A stretch of 64,000 nt of DNA. Origin: Undibacterium sp. CCC3.4 (lineage in GTDB: Bacteria; Pseudomonadota; Gammaproteobacteria; Burkholderiales; Burkholderiaceae_D). Under the pieces are notes generated by a model, which saw only the letters and a program-made list of their open reading frames with translations, was not told the origin of the DNA and did no database searches. The stretch spans positions 2,170,001-2,234,000 of the forward strand of contig NZ_CP133779.1 in NCBI RefSeq assembly GCF_034347425.1. Direction: 5' to 3'. Below are positions 9,322 through 18,128 of the stretch, in pieces; position 1 is the first letter of the stretch, and each line of letters begins with the position of its first letter. The position numbers and the translations under genes were made by a program.

Positions 9322-9359
9322 AAGTTTGCATTGCGGCAAACTTTTTTTGCAGGTATAAA
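9322..9359 (+). promoter_or_regulatory. Promoter with overlapping palindromic operator upstream of the GGDEF-EAL gene
   Basis: A perfect 8-bp inverted repeat AAGTTTGC / GCAAACTT with a 6-nt centre occupies 9322-9343. A plausible sigma70 promoter overlaps it: -35 TTGCGG at 9331-9336 and -10 TATAAA at 9354-9359, spacer 17 nt, about 40 bp before the ATG. A palindrome across the -35 suggests repression by a dimeric regulator. The following T-run makes it look like a terminator, but no gene ends upstream on this strand. Confidence 0.5.
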
Positions 9360-9406
9360 AACTTGGTGCAGTTTTCTATCGCAATCAAAATGGAACCAGA
9401 CAGCAG

Positions 9407-11905
9407 ATGAATACGAGCGTGCAGGGCGGTTCTTCAGACGCAGAATCGCACAGGCGGGAAGACTGGTACGGTTTGCTTGGTGAGCTGAGCGATTGCCTGT
9501 GGTATCGGACCGATCTGGCCGCCATGGCAGAGGACTTTTGTCGTATTTTGGTGCGCCGGGCGGGGTATGCGCGAGTCGAAATCATGCTGCAAGAGGGGGC
9601 TGCCAGCATTTCGTATCACGCCGAGGGGCCGCTCTTGGCCGCGACAGAATTGCAGCACTTACAGTTGCAGCTGGCCTTGCCTGCGGCGGCCGAGCAGCAG
9701 GTACAATTGAAGCTAAGCGCCAGTTTCGAGCTGGGCCTGGGCAGTCCGGCGCGCGGTATGCTCGACCGCTTCGTCAGCGAATTGACGCGGGCGCTACGGG
9801 CTTTGATGACGGCCCCGGAACAGCGCAATCTGCAAGCTCATCTGGAATTATTGGCTTTGCTGGTCGAGCAAAGTCCGTTTGCCATTCTCATCACCAATGC
9901 CCACGGTGAGCTCGAATACTGTAATGCCAGTTATCGCCACAGTTCCGGTTTTTCCAGCCCTGAAGTGCGCGGCTTATGCCAACTGTGGAATCTTGATGAA
10001 GCCAGCGATGCGCAGCACCGGCAAACCTTCACCGCGCTGCGTGCCGGTCAACATTGGCATGGCGATGTGTTGGTGCGTAACAAAGACGGCAGTAGCAGTT
10101 TTGCGCGTCAGGTGGTCAGCCCACTGTGCAACGAGGCGGGCGAACTGACCCATTTGATCGCGCTGCGTCAGCACATCAGTGATAAGCAATTTCAACTCAA
10201 AGAAGTCGAACAGGCTTTATTACTGCGCGAACAGGCGCTGGTTTCCAGCAGCAACGGTATCATGATCACCCGCAGCGATGAACATGACCATTCCATCGTC
10301 TACGTCAATCCTGCCTTCGAGCGCATTACCGGCTATCTGGCCGCCGAGGTGATCGGGCGGGAAGGGCGCTTTCTGGTGCGCGAAGATTTGGCACAGCCCG
10401 ATTTGGAACAGATACGCAGCGCTTTGCGCGAGAAACGCCCGGGGCAAGCACTGCTGCGCAATTACCGCAAAGATGGCAGCCAGTTTTGGAATGAACTGCA
10501 TATTTCCCCAGTCAAGGATGCACAGGGTGCTGCGACCACGCATTTCGTCAGTGTCATCAATGATGTCAGCGAACGCGTCAATTACCAGCGCGAGCTCGAA
10601 TATCAAGCGACTCACGACAGTTTGACCGGTCTGGCCAACCGCAATCTGCTCAGTGACCGCATCAGCCAGGCGATAGGCTTTGCCAAGAAAAAGAATCTGC
10701 AAGTCGGCTTGCTGCTGCTCGACCTCGACCATTTCAAACTCATCAATGACGCCTCCGGTCATGGGGCCGGTGATGAAATGCTCAAGCAAGTCGCACAAAG
10801 GCTCAACCAATGTGTGCGCGATACCGATACCGTGGCGCGTCTCGGTGGCGATGAATTTGTGATTGTCTTGACCGATCTGCCGGAAGGTAGCGATGTCGAT
10901 CTGCTGGCGGAAAAAATTCTGCATTCCTTATCGCGGCCGATTGCGATTAACGGCAGCGATGTCTTCGTCACCGCCAGCATTGGCATTTCCGTGTATCCGC
11001 GCGATGGCGACCATGGCGAAATTCTGTTGCGCTATGCTGATATTGCCATGTACCGCGTGAAAGAACATGGTCGCAACAGTGCGCGTCAATTTGTACCCGA
11101 AATGGGTGTGACAGCGATCAGCCGCCTCAATATGGAAGGGGCACTGCGGCGCGGCTTGGAAAATGAAGAATTTACCTTACACTACCAAGCGAAAATCGAT
11201 TTGCTGAGCAAAAAAGTCATTGGTGCTGAAGCATTGGTGCGCTGGCATCATCCGCAAATCGGTTTGATTTATCCGGTCGAATTCATCCCGCTGGCAGAAG
11301 AAAGCGGTTTGATTTTGCCACTCGGTGAATGGGTGCTGGCGCAAGCTTGCCGTCAGCAAGTTTTGTGGCGCAATAGTTTGGGCAGTGAGGTCAAAATCGC
11401 TGTCAATATGTCGTCGCGTCAGTTTCGTCAAGAGGATTTGGCCGAGCGCATCGCGGCCATCATCCATCGCACCGGGGCCGATCCGCGGCATTTGATCTTG
11501 GAACTGACCGAGAGCATGGTCATGCAAGACGTGAACAGCACCCTGATTGCTCTGCGCGCCTTGAAAAATCTCGGGCTCTCGATTTCGCTCGATGATTTCG
11601 GCACCGGCTACTCCAGTTTGTCTTATCTGCGCCGTTTTCCTATCGATGAATTGAAAATCGATAAATCCTTCATCAACGATATTCATACCAATCCCGATGA
11701 TGCCGCCATCGCCAGCGCCATCATCGCCATGGGTCTGAGCCTGGGCTTGAATGTGGTGGCCGAGGGCGTGGAAAAGAAGCAGCAGGTAGATTTGCTGAAA
11801 ACCATGCGCTGCACCCAAGTACAAGGCTATTATTTTGCCAAACCCATGGATGCCGCCGCGTTTGCCCAGTACTACAGTGAAAACCGAGGAGGCCGAGATG
11901 AGTAA
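9407..11905 (+). CDS. PAS-PAS-GGDEF-EAL cyclic-di-GMP turnover protein
   Basis: 832 residues, no obvious membrane segments. An N-terminal region (about 1-140) of uncertain GAF-like type is followed by two PAS domains (about 145-260 and 275-395), a GGDEF domain with intact GGDEF (residue ~480) and an EAL domain with intact EAL at ~607 and DDFGTGYSSLSYL. Both catalytic signatures are complete, so synthesis and hydrolysis of c-di-GMP are both formally possible; such hybrids often act as phosphodiesterases with GTP-sensing GGDEF. It probably senses a cytosolic or redox signal through PAS. The start has a weak SD. Its last 8 bp overlap the next small gene. Confidence 0.92.
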   Translation: MNTSVQGGSSDAESHRREDWYGLLGELSDCLWYRTDLAAMAEDFCRILVRRAGYARVEIMLQEGAASISYHAEGPLLAATELQHLQLQLALPAAAEQQVQLKLSASFELGLGSPARGMLDRFVSELTRALRALMTAPEQRNLQAHLELLALLVEQSPFAILITNAHGELEYCNASYRHSSGFSSPEVRGLCQLWNLDEASDAQHRQTFTALRAGQHWHGDVLVRNKDGSSSFARQVVSPLCNEAGELTHLIALRQHISDKQFQLKEVEQALLLREQALVSSSNGIMITRSDEHDHSIVYVNPAFERITGYLAAEVIGREGRFLVREDLAQPDLEQIRSALREKRPGQALLRNYRKDGSQFWNELHISPVKDAQGAATTHFVSVINDVSERVNYQRELEYQATHDSLTGLANRNLLSDRISQAIGFAKKKNLQVGLLLLDLDHFKLINDASGHGAGDEMLKQVAQRLNQCVRDTDTVARLGGDEFVIVLTDLPEGSDVDLLAEKILHSLSRPIAINGSDVFVTASIGISVYPRDGDHGEILLRYADIAMYRVKEHGRNSARQFVPEMGVTAISRLNMEGALRRGLENEEFTLHYQAKIDLLSKKVIGAEALVRWHHPQIGLIYPVEFIPLAEESGLILPLGEWVLAQACRQQVLWRNSLGSEVKIAVNMSSRQFRQEDLAERIAAIIHRTGADPRHLILELTESMVMQDVNSTLIALRALKNLGLSISLDDFGTGYSSLSYLRRFPIDELKIDKSFINDIHTNPDDAAIASAIIAMGLSLGLNVVAEGVEKKQQVDLLKTMRCTQVQGYYFAKPMDAAAFAQYYSENRGGRDE

Positions 11906-12131
11906 ATTACAGTGGCAAGCGGGTCGTTCGGAAGATTTGTCGCAATTGCTGGCGACGGCAGAACTGCATCAGTCGGCCGCCATCGGCACGGCGACGCTCT
12001 ATCATTTCGAGCAATATGGACGGGAAAATATTGCGGTCACCTTGCCCGACGGCCAGACTTTGCTCATCACCTGCAGCGCGGATGCGCCGCGGCGGCGGCG
12101 ACGTATCGACAGCGCGGTGCCGCCGAGCTGA
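11898..12131 (+). CDS. Small conserved-looking hypothetical protein overlapping the GGDEF-EAL gene
   Basis: 77 residues starting MSKLQWQAGRSEDL. The start at 11898 follows GAGGAGG at 5 nt and lies inside the end of the GGDEF-EAL gene (8-bp overlap), so the two are translationally coupled. The protein is a compact soluble fold candidate with a hydrophobic core segment (NIAVTLPDGQTLLITCSAD) and a very basic Arg-rich stretch near the end. I do not recognise the family; coupling suggests an accessory role beside the c-di-GMP enzyme. Confidence 0.65.
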   Translation: MSKLQWQAGRSEDLSQLLATAELHQSAAIGTATLYHFEQYGRENIAVTLPDGQTLLITCSADAPRRRRRIDSAVPPS

Positions 12132-12196
12132 GCGGCTGAGGAAAAAACTCTGCGCCAGCGCTGCCAAAAAACCATGATTTCGCTTATGATCAGCGC

Positions 12197-12778
12197 ATGA
12201 ATCCAGAACTCGACACTCCCCTGCCGGCCTATCCCGGCATCGCCCTCGCCGATATTTGTTTGGTGCAAGACGCTGCCACGGCTGACTACGCCTATGCCCA
12301 GCTGTCGGCCGCCACAATATTAGGCTTCGATACCGAGACCAAACCGGTATTCAATAAGGGCCAGCATAACGATGGCCCGCACCTGATCCAACTGGCCACC
12401 GAGCAGCGCGCGTTTTTATTTCCAGTCAGTGCAGGCAGCGATGTCGCGCAGGTGAAAGCCATACTCGAAGCACCGCAGATACTCAAAGTCGGCTATGGTT
12501 TGGCCGATGATTTGAAATACTTGAACAGCAAATTTGCCATTGTTACCGCCAATGTGCTCGATTTGTCGCGTGCCATGCGTGAAAACAAACACGGTGACAT
12601 GGGGGCGAAATCGGCCGTGGCGAAATTCCTCGGCATGCAAATGTCGAAATCCAAGAAAACCTCGACCTCGAATTGGGCCCAGCGGCCGTTAACCGAGCGT
12701 CAGATGCTGTACGCTGCCAATGACGCCCAAGTTGCTTTACTGACTTACCGGCGCTGGTTGGCGCGCCAAGCTTCCTGA
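12197..12778 (+). CDS. 3'-5' exonuclease domain protein (DEDDy, RNase D-like)
   Basis: 193 residues comprising a single DEDD exonuclease domain without the HRDC domains of RNase D. Motif Exo I is GFDTETKP, Exo II lies around YGLADDLKYLN, and Exo III is YAANDAQVALL with the Tyr of the DEDDy subgroup. The WRN-exonuclease-like core suggests action on 3' ends of RNA or DNA in the cytosol. It stands alone between small genes; the exact substrate is unknown. Confidence 0.85.
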   Translation: MNPELDTPLPAYPGIALADICLVQDAATADYAYAQLSAATILGFDTETKPVFNKGQHNDGPHLIQLATEQRAFLFPVSAGSDVAQVKAILEAPQILKVGYGLADDLKYLNSKFAIVTANVLDLSRAMRENKHGDMGAKSAVAKFLGMQMSKSKKTSTSNWAQRPLTERQMLYAANDAQVALLTYRRWLARQAS

Positions 12779-12810
12779 TTCCACGTCATTCCTTCACTCC
12801 TAGCGATTCC

Positions 12811-13005
12811 ATGCCAGACGATCAAGCCGCCCGCCCGCGCAACTGCCGCCTATGCGCCCACTATTTCATCACCCATGACCCGCAGTTTCGCTACGGCTGC
12901 CGCGCTTTCGGTCTGAAAAGTCAGCGCCAGCCTATGCTCGATGTGATCGAGGCCTCGGGCAAGCCGTGTGAAGGCTTTGTCGACAAACCGCCGCGCCAGA
13001 GCTGA
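12811..13005 (+). CDS. Cys-rich small protein, probable zinc- or metal-binding
   Basis: 64 residues with four cysteines in the arrangement CRLCAHYFITHDPQFRYGC plus KPCEGF near the end, plausibly one zinc site. It begins 32 bp after the exonuclease gene in the same direction and ends 9 bp before the convergent cytochrome gene. Cys-plus-aromatic mini proteins of this look are common in betaproteobacteria, but I cannot assign a function. Confidence 0.65.
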   Translation: MPDDQAARPRNCRLCAHYFITHDPQFRYGCRAFGLKSQRQPMLDVIEASGKPCEGFVDKPPRQS

Positions 13006-13014
13006 ACGCCGGTC

Positions 13015-13536
13015 TTATTTTTTCCAAGACATACGTTGCAAGACTTGATCTTTCAAGAAGAAATAGTGAAACAAACCGGCCGCGGCGTGACATGCGGCCA
13101 TTGCCAGTAAGATATTGGCAGCCAAACCGTGCAAGTCTTCGACTTGATGGCGCAGCGCCTTATCGCCCGGCGCGAAGGATGGCAGGCGGAACAAATCAAA
13201 CAGATTGTCGCCACGTACCCAGGTATTGAACAAACCGAGTATCAATACCACTGCCAGCATCAGATACAGCACTTTATGCAGCAGCTCGGCACTGGTTTGT
13301 TGCCAGCCGCTGGCCGCGGGTGGCAATTTAATCCCCCCATGGCTGCGCCAGAACAGGCGATACACCAGTAATACGGTCAACAACACGCCGGTGCTGATAT
13401 GCAGACTGCGTGCCAGTACCCGCGGCGAACCGCTGGGGAACCAATCGATGGTTTGACCAAGGGCCCAGAGTGCCAGCAGTAGGGCGGCCGAGAGCCAGTG
13501 TAAGAGAATGGTGGTGTTGTCGTAACGAGTAGTCAT
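13015..13536 (-). CDS. Cytochrome b561 family protein
   Basis: 173 residues with four transmembrane helices and paired histidines positioned to bind two b hemes (near LLHWLS, ARSLHISTG, LHKVLY/VEDLHGLAANI and ACHAAAGLFHYF). This is the CybB-type di-heme inner-membrane cytochrome that passes electrons between quinol and acceptors such as superoxide. It is a single gene and no redox partner is adjacent. Confidence 0.92.
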   Translation of the reverse strand: MTTRYDNTTILLHWLSAALLLALWALGQTIDWFPSGSPRVLARSLHISTGVLLTVLLVYRLFWRSHGGIKLPPAASGWQQTSAELLHKVLYLMLAVVLILGLFNTWVRGDNLFDLFRLPSFAPGDKALRHQVEDLHGLAANILLAMAACHAAAGLFHYFFLKDQVLQRMSWKK

Positions 13537-13662
13537 GGGGGCGATGAAACGAATGAGTAACAGAACAGAAGCCTAGCATGAACCAGCCCTGCCAGGCGAA
13601 TTGACAGAGCGCAGTCTGATCTGCATCAGCTGCGCTCTGAGTGAATGGAACCTATCTGACGA

Positions 13663-15846
13663 TCAGAAGTCCAGTGTCAATGCCAAGCTCACGCTGCGCG
13701 CTGGCAGCAAGGTCAGCAAATCGCCGGCGGCCGATACGGCCGTGGTTTTGCTCGCTGGGGTGACCGAAACAATACTGTGCTTGTCGAACAGATTATTTAC
13801 GCTCAACTGTAACTTGCCACCCTTGAGTGAGTTGGAAATATTTTTCAAGGAATAATTGACGAACAAGTTAGACACCACGAACGGATTGACGGCGACGGCT
13901 TCGTGCGTGCCGCCATTATCGTTGAAGGTTTTACCCACACGCTTCGTGAACCAGCCGAGGTTCCACTCATTTTTCACATAATTGAAACCCAGTGTTTCGG
14001 TATCGGACGGCGCATTTTGTACCCACATGCCACTGTCGGCATACTTGGCGCTGCCATAGGTGCCGTTGACGTAGAGATTGAAACCGCCACCGATGACGAT
14101 GGTGCTTTCCGCTTCCACACCTTGGCTGACTGAGCTGCCGTTGGCGTAGAAAGTCGTGTTGCCGCTGGCATCGGTACTCGATGAATAGGCATTGTCGAAT
14201 TTAATCCGGTAGGCATCGACATCAAGAGTGAAACGATCGCCTTTCCAAACTGAGCCGATTTGCGTGGTTTTGCTCTTGATCGAGGCTGGTAAGGCCGTGA
14301 CATTGGCGTTTTTCACATCAAACACACTGGTCGGCGGAATTTCATCGCCGGTGGCGAACTGGGCATAGGCTGACCAGTTCGGTGCGATCAGGTAATGCGC
14401 ATCAATCGAGGGCAGCACGGTACGGTAGTTGGCGACATGTTCGATCGACGCCGCACCATTGAGACTGCCGACGGTTTTGCCATTGTCGGCAAACTGTGTC
14501 AAATCCTGGCGATAGGTCGAATATTTGAGGCCGGCCGTGACTTTAAGTGCACTGCTGACCTTGTATTCATATTCGGCGAACGGTTGAATGATGGTGCTGG
14601 AAATCGTTTCATGAAAGTTAGGCAGCAGCGAATCGACCCAAGTCAGCGGGTTGGTCGGCGTTTGGTAGCGATTGGTTGCGGCATTTTCTACCCAGGCACC
14701 GGCGCGCAATGTGCCGTACTCGGTTTCTTGGCTGATGCGGAAAATATCGCCGTAAGTACGGTAGCCATTGGTTTTGTCGGTGCCGCTGTTATTGGCCGCC
14801 GTGTTGGCCTTGGTCAGAGGAATCGTCGCGCCCGGGTAAAATTCTTGGTTATGATAGTAGTAGGTATAGGCTTTGTTATCGAGCTTCCAACCGCCACCGA
14901 GGTTGGATGAAATACCCATGTATTCAAAATCGGTGGTTACATGGTAAGTGTTGTAGCCGACGTAATTCGATTTGCTCGGGTCGGACGACAACAGATAATT
15001 ATCGCCAAAGGCGGCGATATCGCTGCGCGTGGCGGCTTTTGTGCTCGGCGTATTCGAATGCACCGTGATGTAGGAACCGAACAAAGTGAGCGTGGTGTCG
15101 GGCGTGGCATTCCATTGGTATTTGCCGGAAAATGCATCGCGCTGCTGCTTGTTGAGGGTTTGATAGCCATCCGACTTCATCTCATGCACGTTGAGCAGCA
15201 CATTTGAGTTGGCGTCGCGACCGATCTGGCCACTCTCGTATTCGGCACCGATGAGGCTGGTGTTCCAACTGCCGTAAGAAGCCGTCGTACTGATGCGTTG
15301 TTGCGTTTCTAAATTGCGCGAAAGTAAATTCACCGAGCCGCCGAAATTGGCTGGGCCGATGGTCGCTGCCGAGCCCGGGCTGCGATCGATCACCGCACCA
15401 CCGATGAAGGGGGCTGGGAAAAACGACCAAGTATGATGGCTAGGGCTATTGGTGTCTTGGAAGGGAATGCCGTCGAAAGAAATCGAATAGTCGCCGTCGG
15501 AAAATCCGCGGAACGTAGTTTTGGTATCGCCCAAGCCCGGACCATTCGGACTATAGCTGTACATGGCCGGTGCCATTTGCAGGATTTGACTGAAATCGGC
15601 AGTTGGTACGGTGTAATTGCGGACGAATTCATCGCTGATTTCTGACTGCGCCGAACGGGCCGTCAGCGAACCTTGTGAGATAGCGGCGCTGGCGGCCGGC
15701 GATTTTTTTGCACCGGCTATCGTGACGATGCTGGTATCGGCTTCTGCTTCGGCATCGGCCCAAGCCAGCGCCGGCGCGGCCAGCGACATGCTGAGCGTGG
15801 CGGCCAGGATGTGGCGTGTCATTGTTTTCAGTTGAAGCTGCTTCAT
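13663..15846 (-). CDS. TonB-dependent outer-membrane receptor
   Basis: 727 residues: a signal peptide ending near ALAWADA, a plug domain (SQILQMAPAMYSYSPNG, then FRGF and DGIPFQDT) and a beta barrel ending in aromatic Phe (LALTLDF). It is a TonB-driven importer whose ligand cannot be told from sequence; no siderophore or sugar gene sits beside it. The ATG at 15846 has AGGA upstream; a second ATG 8 codons in would also leave a signal peptide. A two-component system is transcribed divergently across a 255-bp region that carries three 10-bp tandem repeats, so co-regulation is likely. Confidence 0.92.
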   Translation of the reverse strand: MKQLQLKTMTRHILAATLSMSLAAPALAWADAEAEADTSIVTIAGAKKSPAASAAISQGSLTARSAQSEISDEFVRNYTVPTADFSQILQMAPAMYSYSPNGPGLGDTKTTFRGFSDGDYSISFDGIPFQDTNSPSHHTWSFFPAPFIGGAVIDRSPGSAATIGPANFGGSVNLLSRNLETQQRISTTASYGSWNTSLIGAEYESGQIGRDANSNVLLNVHEMKSDGYQTLNKQQRDAFSGKYQWNATPDTTLTLFGSYITVHSNTPSTKAATRSDIAAFGDNYLLSSDPSKSNYVGYNTYHVTTDFEYMGISSNLGGGWKLDNKAYTYYYHNQEFYPGATIPLTKANTAANNSGTDKTNGYRTYGDIFRISQETEYGTLRAGAWVENAATNRYQTPTNPLTWVDSLLPNFHETISSTIIQPFAEYEYKVSSALKVTAGLKYSTYRQDLTQFADNGKTVGSLNGAASIEHVANYRTVLPSIDAHYLIAPNWSAYAQFATGDEIPPTSVFDVKNANVTALPASIKSKTTQIGSVWKGDRFTLDVDAYRIKFDNAYSSSTDASGNTTFYANGSSVSQGVEAESTIVIGGGFNLYVNGTYGSAKYADSGMWVQNAPSDTETLGFNYVKNEWNLGWFTKRVGKTFNDNGGTHEAVAVNPFVVSNLFVNYSLKNISNSLKGGKLQLSVNNLFDKHSIVSVTPASKTTAVSAAGDLLTLLPARSVSLALTLDF

Positions 15847-15863
15847 TGTAGGTATTTCCTGTA

Positions 15864-15893
15864 TGGAATGAATTGGAACAAATTGGAATGAAC
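15864..15893 (-). promoter_or_regulatory. Three tandem 10-bp repeats in the leader of the TonB-dependent receptor gene
   Basis: On the plus strand the units are TGGAATGAAT, TGGAACAAAT and TGGAATGAAC, head to tail with one-helical-turn periodicity, ending 18 bp from the receptor start. OmpR-family regulators bind direct repeats of about this period, and one is encoded divergently next door. The placement suggests a binding site or translational control element; this is inference. Confidence 0.45.
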
Positions 15894-16101
15894 GAATAAA
15901 CCGAGAGTGTTGCTTTTGTTTTTCACAATGGATGGCATCGTAGGCAGAATTTGTTACAGGAAAAAGACAAGCGAATTCTTGCCTCGTCTTTGTTGTATTT
16001 GCTGTTAATTAAGGCAAACTTAATTCTTCTAAGACAAAACTATGTCTCAATCAGGTGAAATTTTTTTTGAAGCACCAGCAAACCATGAGGAAAACGCACC
16101 G

Positions 16102-16770
16102 ATGCGCGTGTTACTGATCGAAGACGACCAGATGATAGGGGAGAGCTTGCTCGAAGGATTGAGCAAGGAACAGTATCGAGTCGATTGGGTACGCGACGGC
16201 CGCGCCGCCGAACAGGCCTTGTCGGCGCAGGCCTATCCATTGATCGTGCTCGATCTCGGGCTGCCGGAAAAATCGGGCCTGACCGTGTTGGCCGAATACC
16301 GTCAAGGCGGTGGCACGGCGGCGGTATTGATCATTACTGCGCGTGATTTGACATCAGAGCGTATTCTCGGTCTCGACAGTGGGGCCGATGACTACTTGGT
16401 CAAACCATTTGATCTCGATGAGCTGTATGCGCGCATGCGTGCCTTATTGCGCCGCTGTGTGGCACCGGCCACGGAAGAATTCCGCCATGCCGGCCTGATC
16501 CTCAACCCGTCTACGCACGATGTCAGCCTGCATGGCCAAGCCATACATTTATCGGCACATGAATTCAAACTCATGCTGAGCTTGTTGAGTACGCCAGGCA
16601 AAGTGATTTCCAAAGCCAGTTTGGAAGAAAGTATTTACGGCTGGGACGATACAATCGAGAGCAACACCATCGAAGTCTACATCCACACGCTGCGTAAAAA
16701 ATTCGGGGCTGAGTTCATCAAGAACGTACGCGGTGTCGGCTACAAATTGAACCTCAGGTGCGATGAATGA
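16102..16770 (+). CDS. OmpR-family response regulator (QseB/TctD-like)
   Basis: 222 residues. The start at 16102 gives the canonical MRVLLIEDD; the frame is open 20 codons further upstream but AGGA before 16102 fits better. Receiver domain: acidic pocket EDD, phospho-Asp in LIVLDLGLP, Thr in IITARD, Lys in DDYLVKPFD. C-terminal winged helix with HEFKLMLSLL and VYIHTLRKKF. It is a DNA-binding transcription factor. It overlaps the sensor kinase gene by 4 bp (ATGA) and is divergent from the TonB-dependent receptor gene, its likely target. Confidence 0.93.
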   Translation: MRVLLIEDDQMIGESLLEGLSKEQYRVDWVRDGRAAEQALSAQAYPLIVLDLGLPEKSGLTVLAEYRQGGGTAAVLIITARDLTSERILGLDSGADDYLVKPFDLDELYARMRALLRRCVAPATEEFRHAGLILNPSTHDVSLHGQAIHLSAHEFKLMLSLLSTPGKVISKASLEESIYGWDDTIESNTIEVYIHTLRKKFGAEFIKNVRGVGYKLNLRCDE

Positions 16771-18068
16771 GAAGCATACGCCAACAATTATTATTGGGTT
16801 TGATATCGGGCATGGTGACGGCGATTCTGGCTGTCGGCATCGGCAGCTTTCTCAAAGTTCGGCATGAAACCAATGAATTGTTCGATTACCAGCTCAAGCA
16901 AATCGTCCGTTCATTTCCGCTCGATATGTCGCCACAAAACAGTGAGACCGACGATCGTCATCCGGGCAAAAAAATCGTCGTGCAAGTGTGGAACCCCGCG
17001 CATGCCATGGTGTTCAGCTCGAATCCGGCACGGAACCTGCCACGCTATCCACAAACCGGGTTTTTTGAAGTCAGTTTTGGCGCTCGCGCCTGGCGTATTT
17101 ACAGCGAAGAAAATCATCAACAATTGGTACAGGTCGGGCAGTTGATTGCGGATAGGGAAAGCATTCAATACAGCTTGGCGCTGCGTTCCTTGATTCCTTT
17201 ACTGATCCTCATCGCGCTGTTAGCCGGTTTGATCTGGCTGGTGGTCGGCCGCAGTCTGCGCGGGCTGACGCAATTGGCCGAGGCGCTCGGCGAACGTTCG
17301 GTGCATGTCTTGCACCCCTTGGAAAATGCCCTCTACGCGCCGGAATTGATGCCGATTGTCGACGCCACCAATGCGCTGTTGACGCGCCTCGATGAATCGA
17401 TACAGTTACAAAAAATGTTTGTCGCCGACGCCGCCCATGAATTACGGACTCCGCTGACAGCGCTGAAATTACAACTGCAATTAGTCGAGCGCTGCGAGGA
17501 GGAAGCCGAGCGCCGCCTCGGCTTTGTGAAATTACATGAGCGCCTCAATCGGGCTATTCATTTGGTTAAACAATTACTGACCTTGGCGCGCCAAAGTAAT
17601 CATGAAGCGCAGACTTGGAACAGTCAGCTCAATTTACCGCATTTGCTGCGCCAATTAGTCGGTGAATTTTCTTTACTGGCAGAAAATAAAGACATTGATC
17701 TCGGTGTCGAAGTCAGCGAAGAAACGCTGTGCGTGGGCGGTAATGAAGATGCACTGCTTACCCTGTTTGGTAATTTGCTCGACAATGCGATTCGCTATAC
17801 GCCAGCACATGGCCGCATCGATGTGGCAGTCGGTCGGCGTGGCGCGCAGCCTTGCGTGTCGATTGCCGATAACGGCAGTGGCATTCCGCAGACCGATCGC
17901 GCGCGGATTTTCGATCGCTTTTATCGTGTCGAGCGCAATGCTGAAAGTGGCAGCGGTCTCGGTTTGGCCATCGTGCGGAAAATCGCCGATCAACACCATG
18001 CCCAAGTCATACTGGCCGAACCCGAGAGCGGACCGGGCTTACTCGTCAGTGTGGTGTTTGCGGCGTGA
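16767..18068 (+). CDS. QseC/TctE-like sensor histidine kinase
   Basis: 433 residues: TM helix 1 at about 8-30, a periplasmic sensor region of about 115 residues, TM helix 2 near 140-162, HAMP, dimerisation box FVADAAHELRTPLTALK with the phospho-accepting His, N-box DNAIRYTP, and ATP-lid motifs DNGSGIP and GSGLGLAIV. All catalytic motifs are complete. It phosphorylates the partner regulator encoded immediately upstream with ATGA overlap. The signal is unknown. Confidence 0.93.
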   Translation: MRSIRQQLLLGLISGMVTAILAVGIGSFLKVRHETNELFDYQLKQIVRSFPLDMSPQNSETDDRHPGKKIVVQVWNPAHAMVFSSNPARNLPRYPQTGFFEVSFGARAWRIYSEENHQQLVQVGQLIADRESIQYSLALRSLIPLLILIALLAGLIWLVVGRSLRGLTQLAEALGERSVHVLHPLENALYAPELMPIVDATNALLTRLDESIQLQKMFVADAAHELRTPLTALKLQLQLVERCEEEAERRLGFVKLHERLNRAIHLVKQLLTLARQSNHEAQTWNSQLNLPHLLRQLVGEFSLLAENKDIDLGVEVSEETLCVGGNEDALLTLFGNLLDNAIRYTPAHGRIDVAVGRRGAQPCVSIADNGSGIPQTDRARIFDRFYRVERNAESGSGLGLAIVRKIADQHHAQVILAEPESGPGLLVSVVFAA

Positions 18069-18085
18069 TCGGTAGCGCGCTAACG

Positions 18086-18108
18086 AAAAAGCCGCCCCAC
18101 GGGGCGGC
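18086..18108. terminator. Bidirectional intrinsic terminator between kinase and leucine dehydrogenase genes
   Basis: GC-rich stem GCCGCCCC / GGGGCGGC at 18091-18108 with an A-run on its left (18086-18090), which reads as a U-tract for the minus-strand dehydrogenase transcript. It lies 18 bp after the kinase stop. Confidence 0.8.
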
Positions 18109-18128
18109 TGATTTACGCAAACAAACAG

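Noticed and set aside
9322..9348. Intrinsic terminator or c-di-GMP riboswitch ahead of the GGDEF-EAL gene
   Set aside because: No gene ends upstream on this strand and no GEMM aptamer core could be matched in 9170-9406; the palindrome overlapping a promoter explains it better.
16004..16024. PmrA-type tandem box upstream of the response regulator
   Set aside because: TTAAT units are present but 15 bp apart rather than the 11 bp of PmrA boxes, so the match is not good enough.
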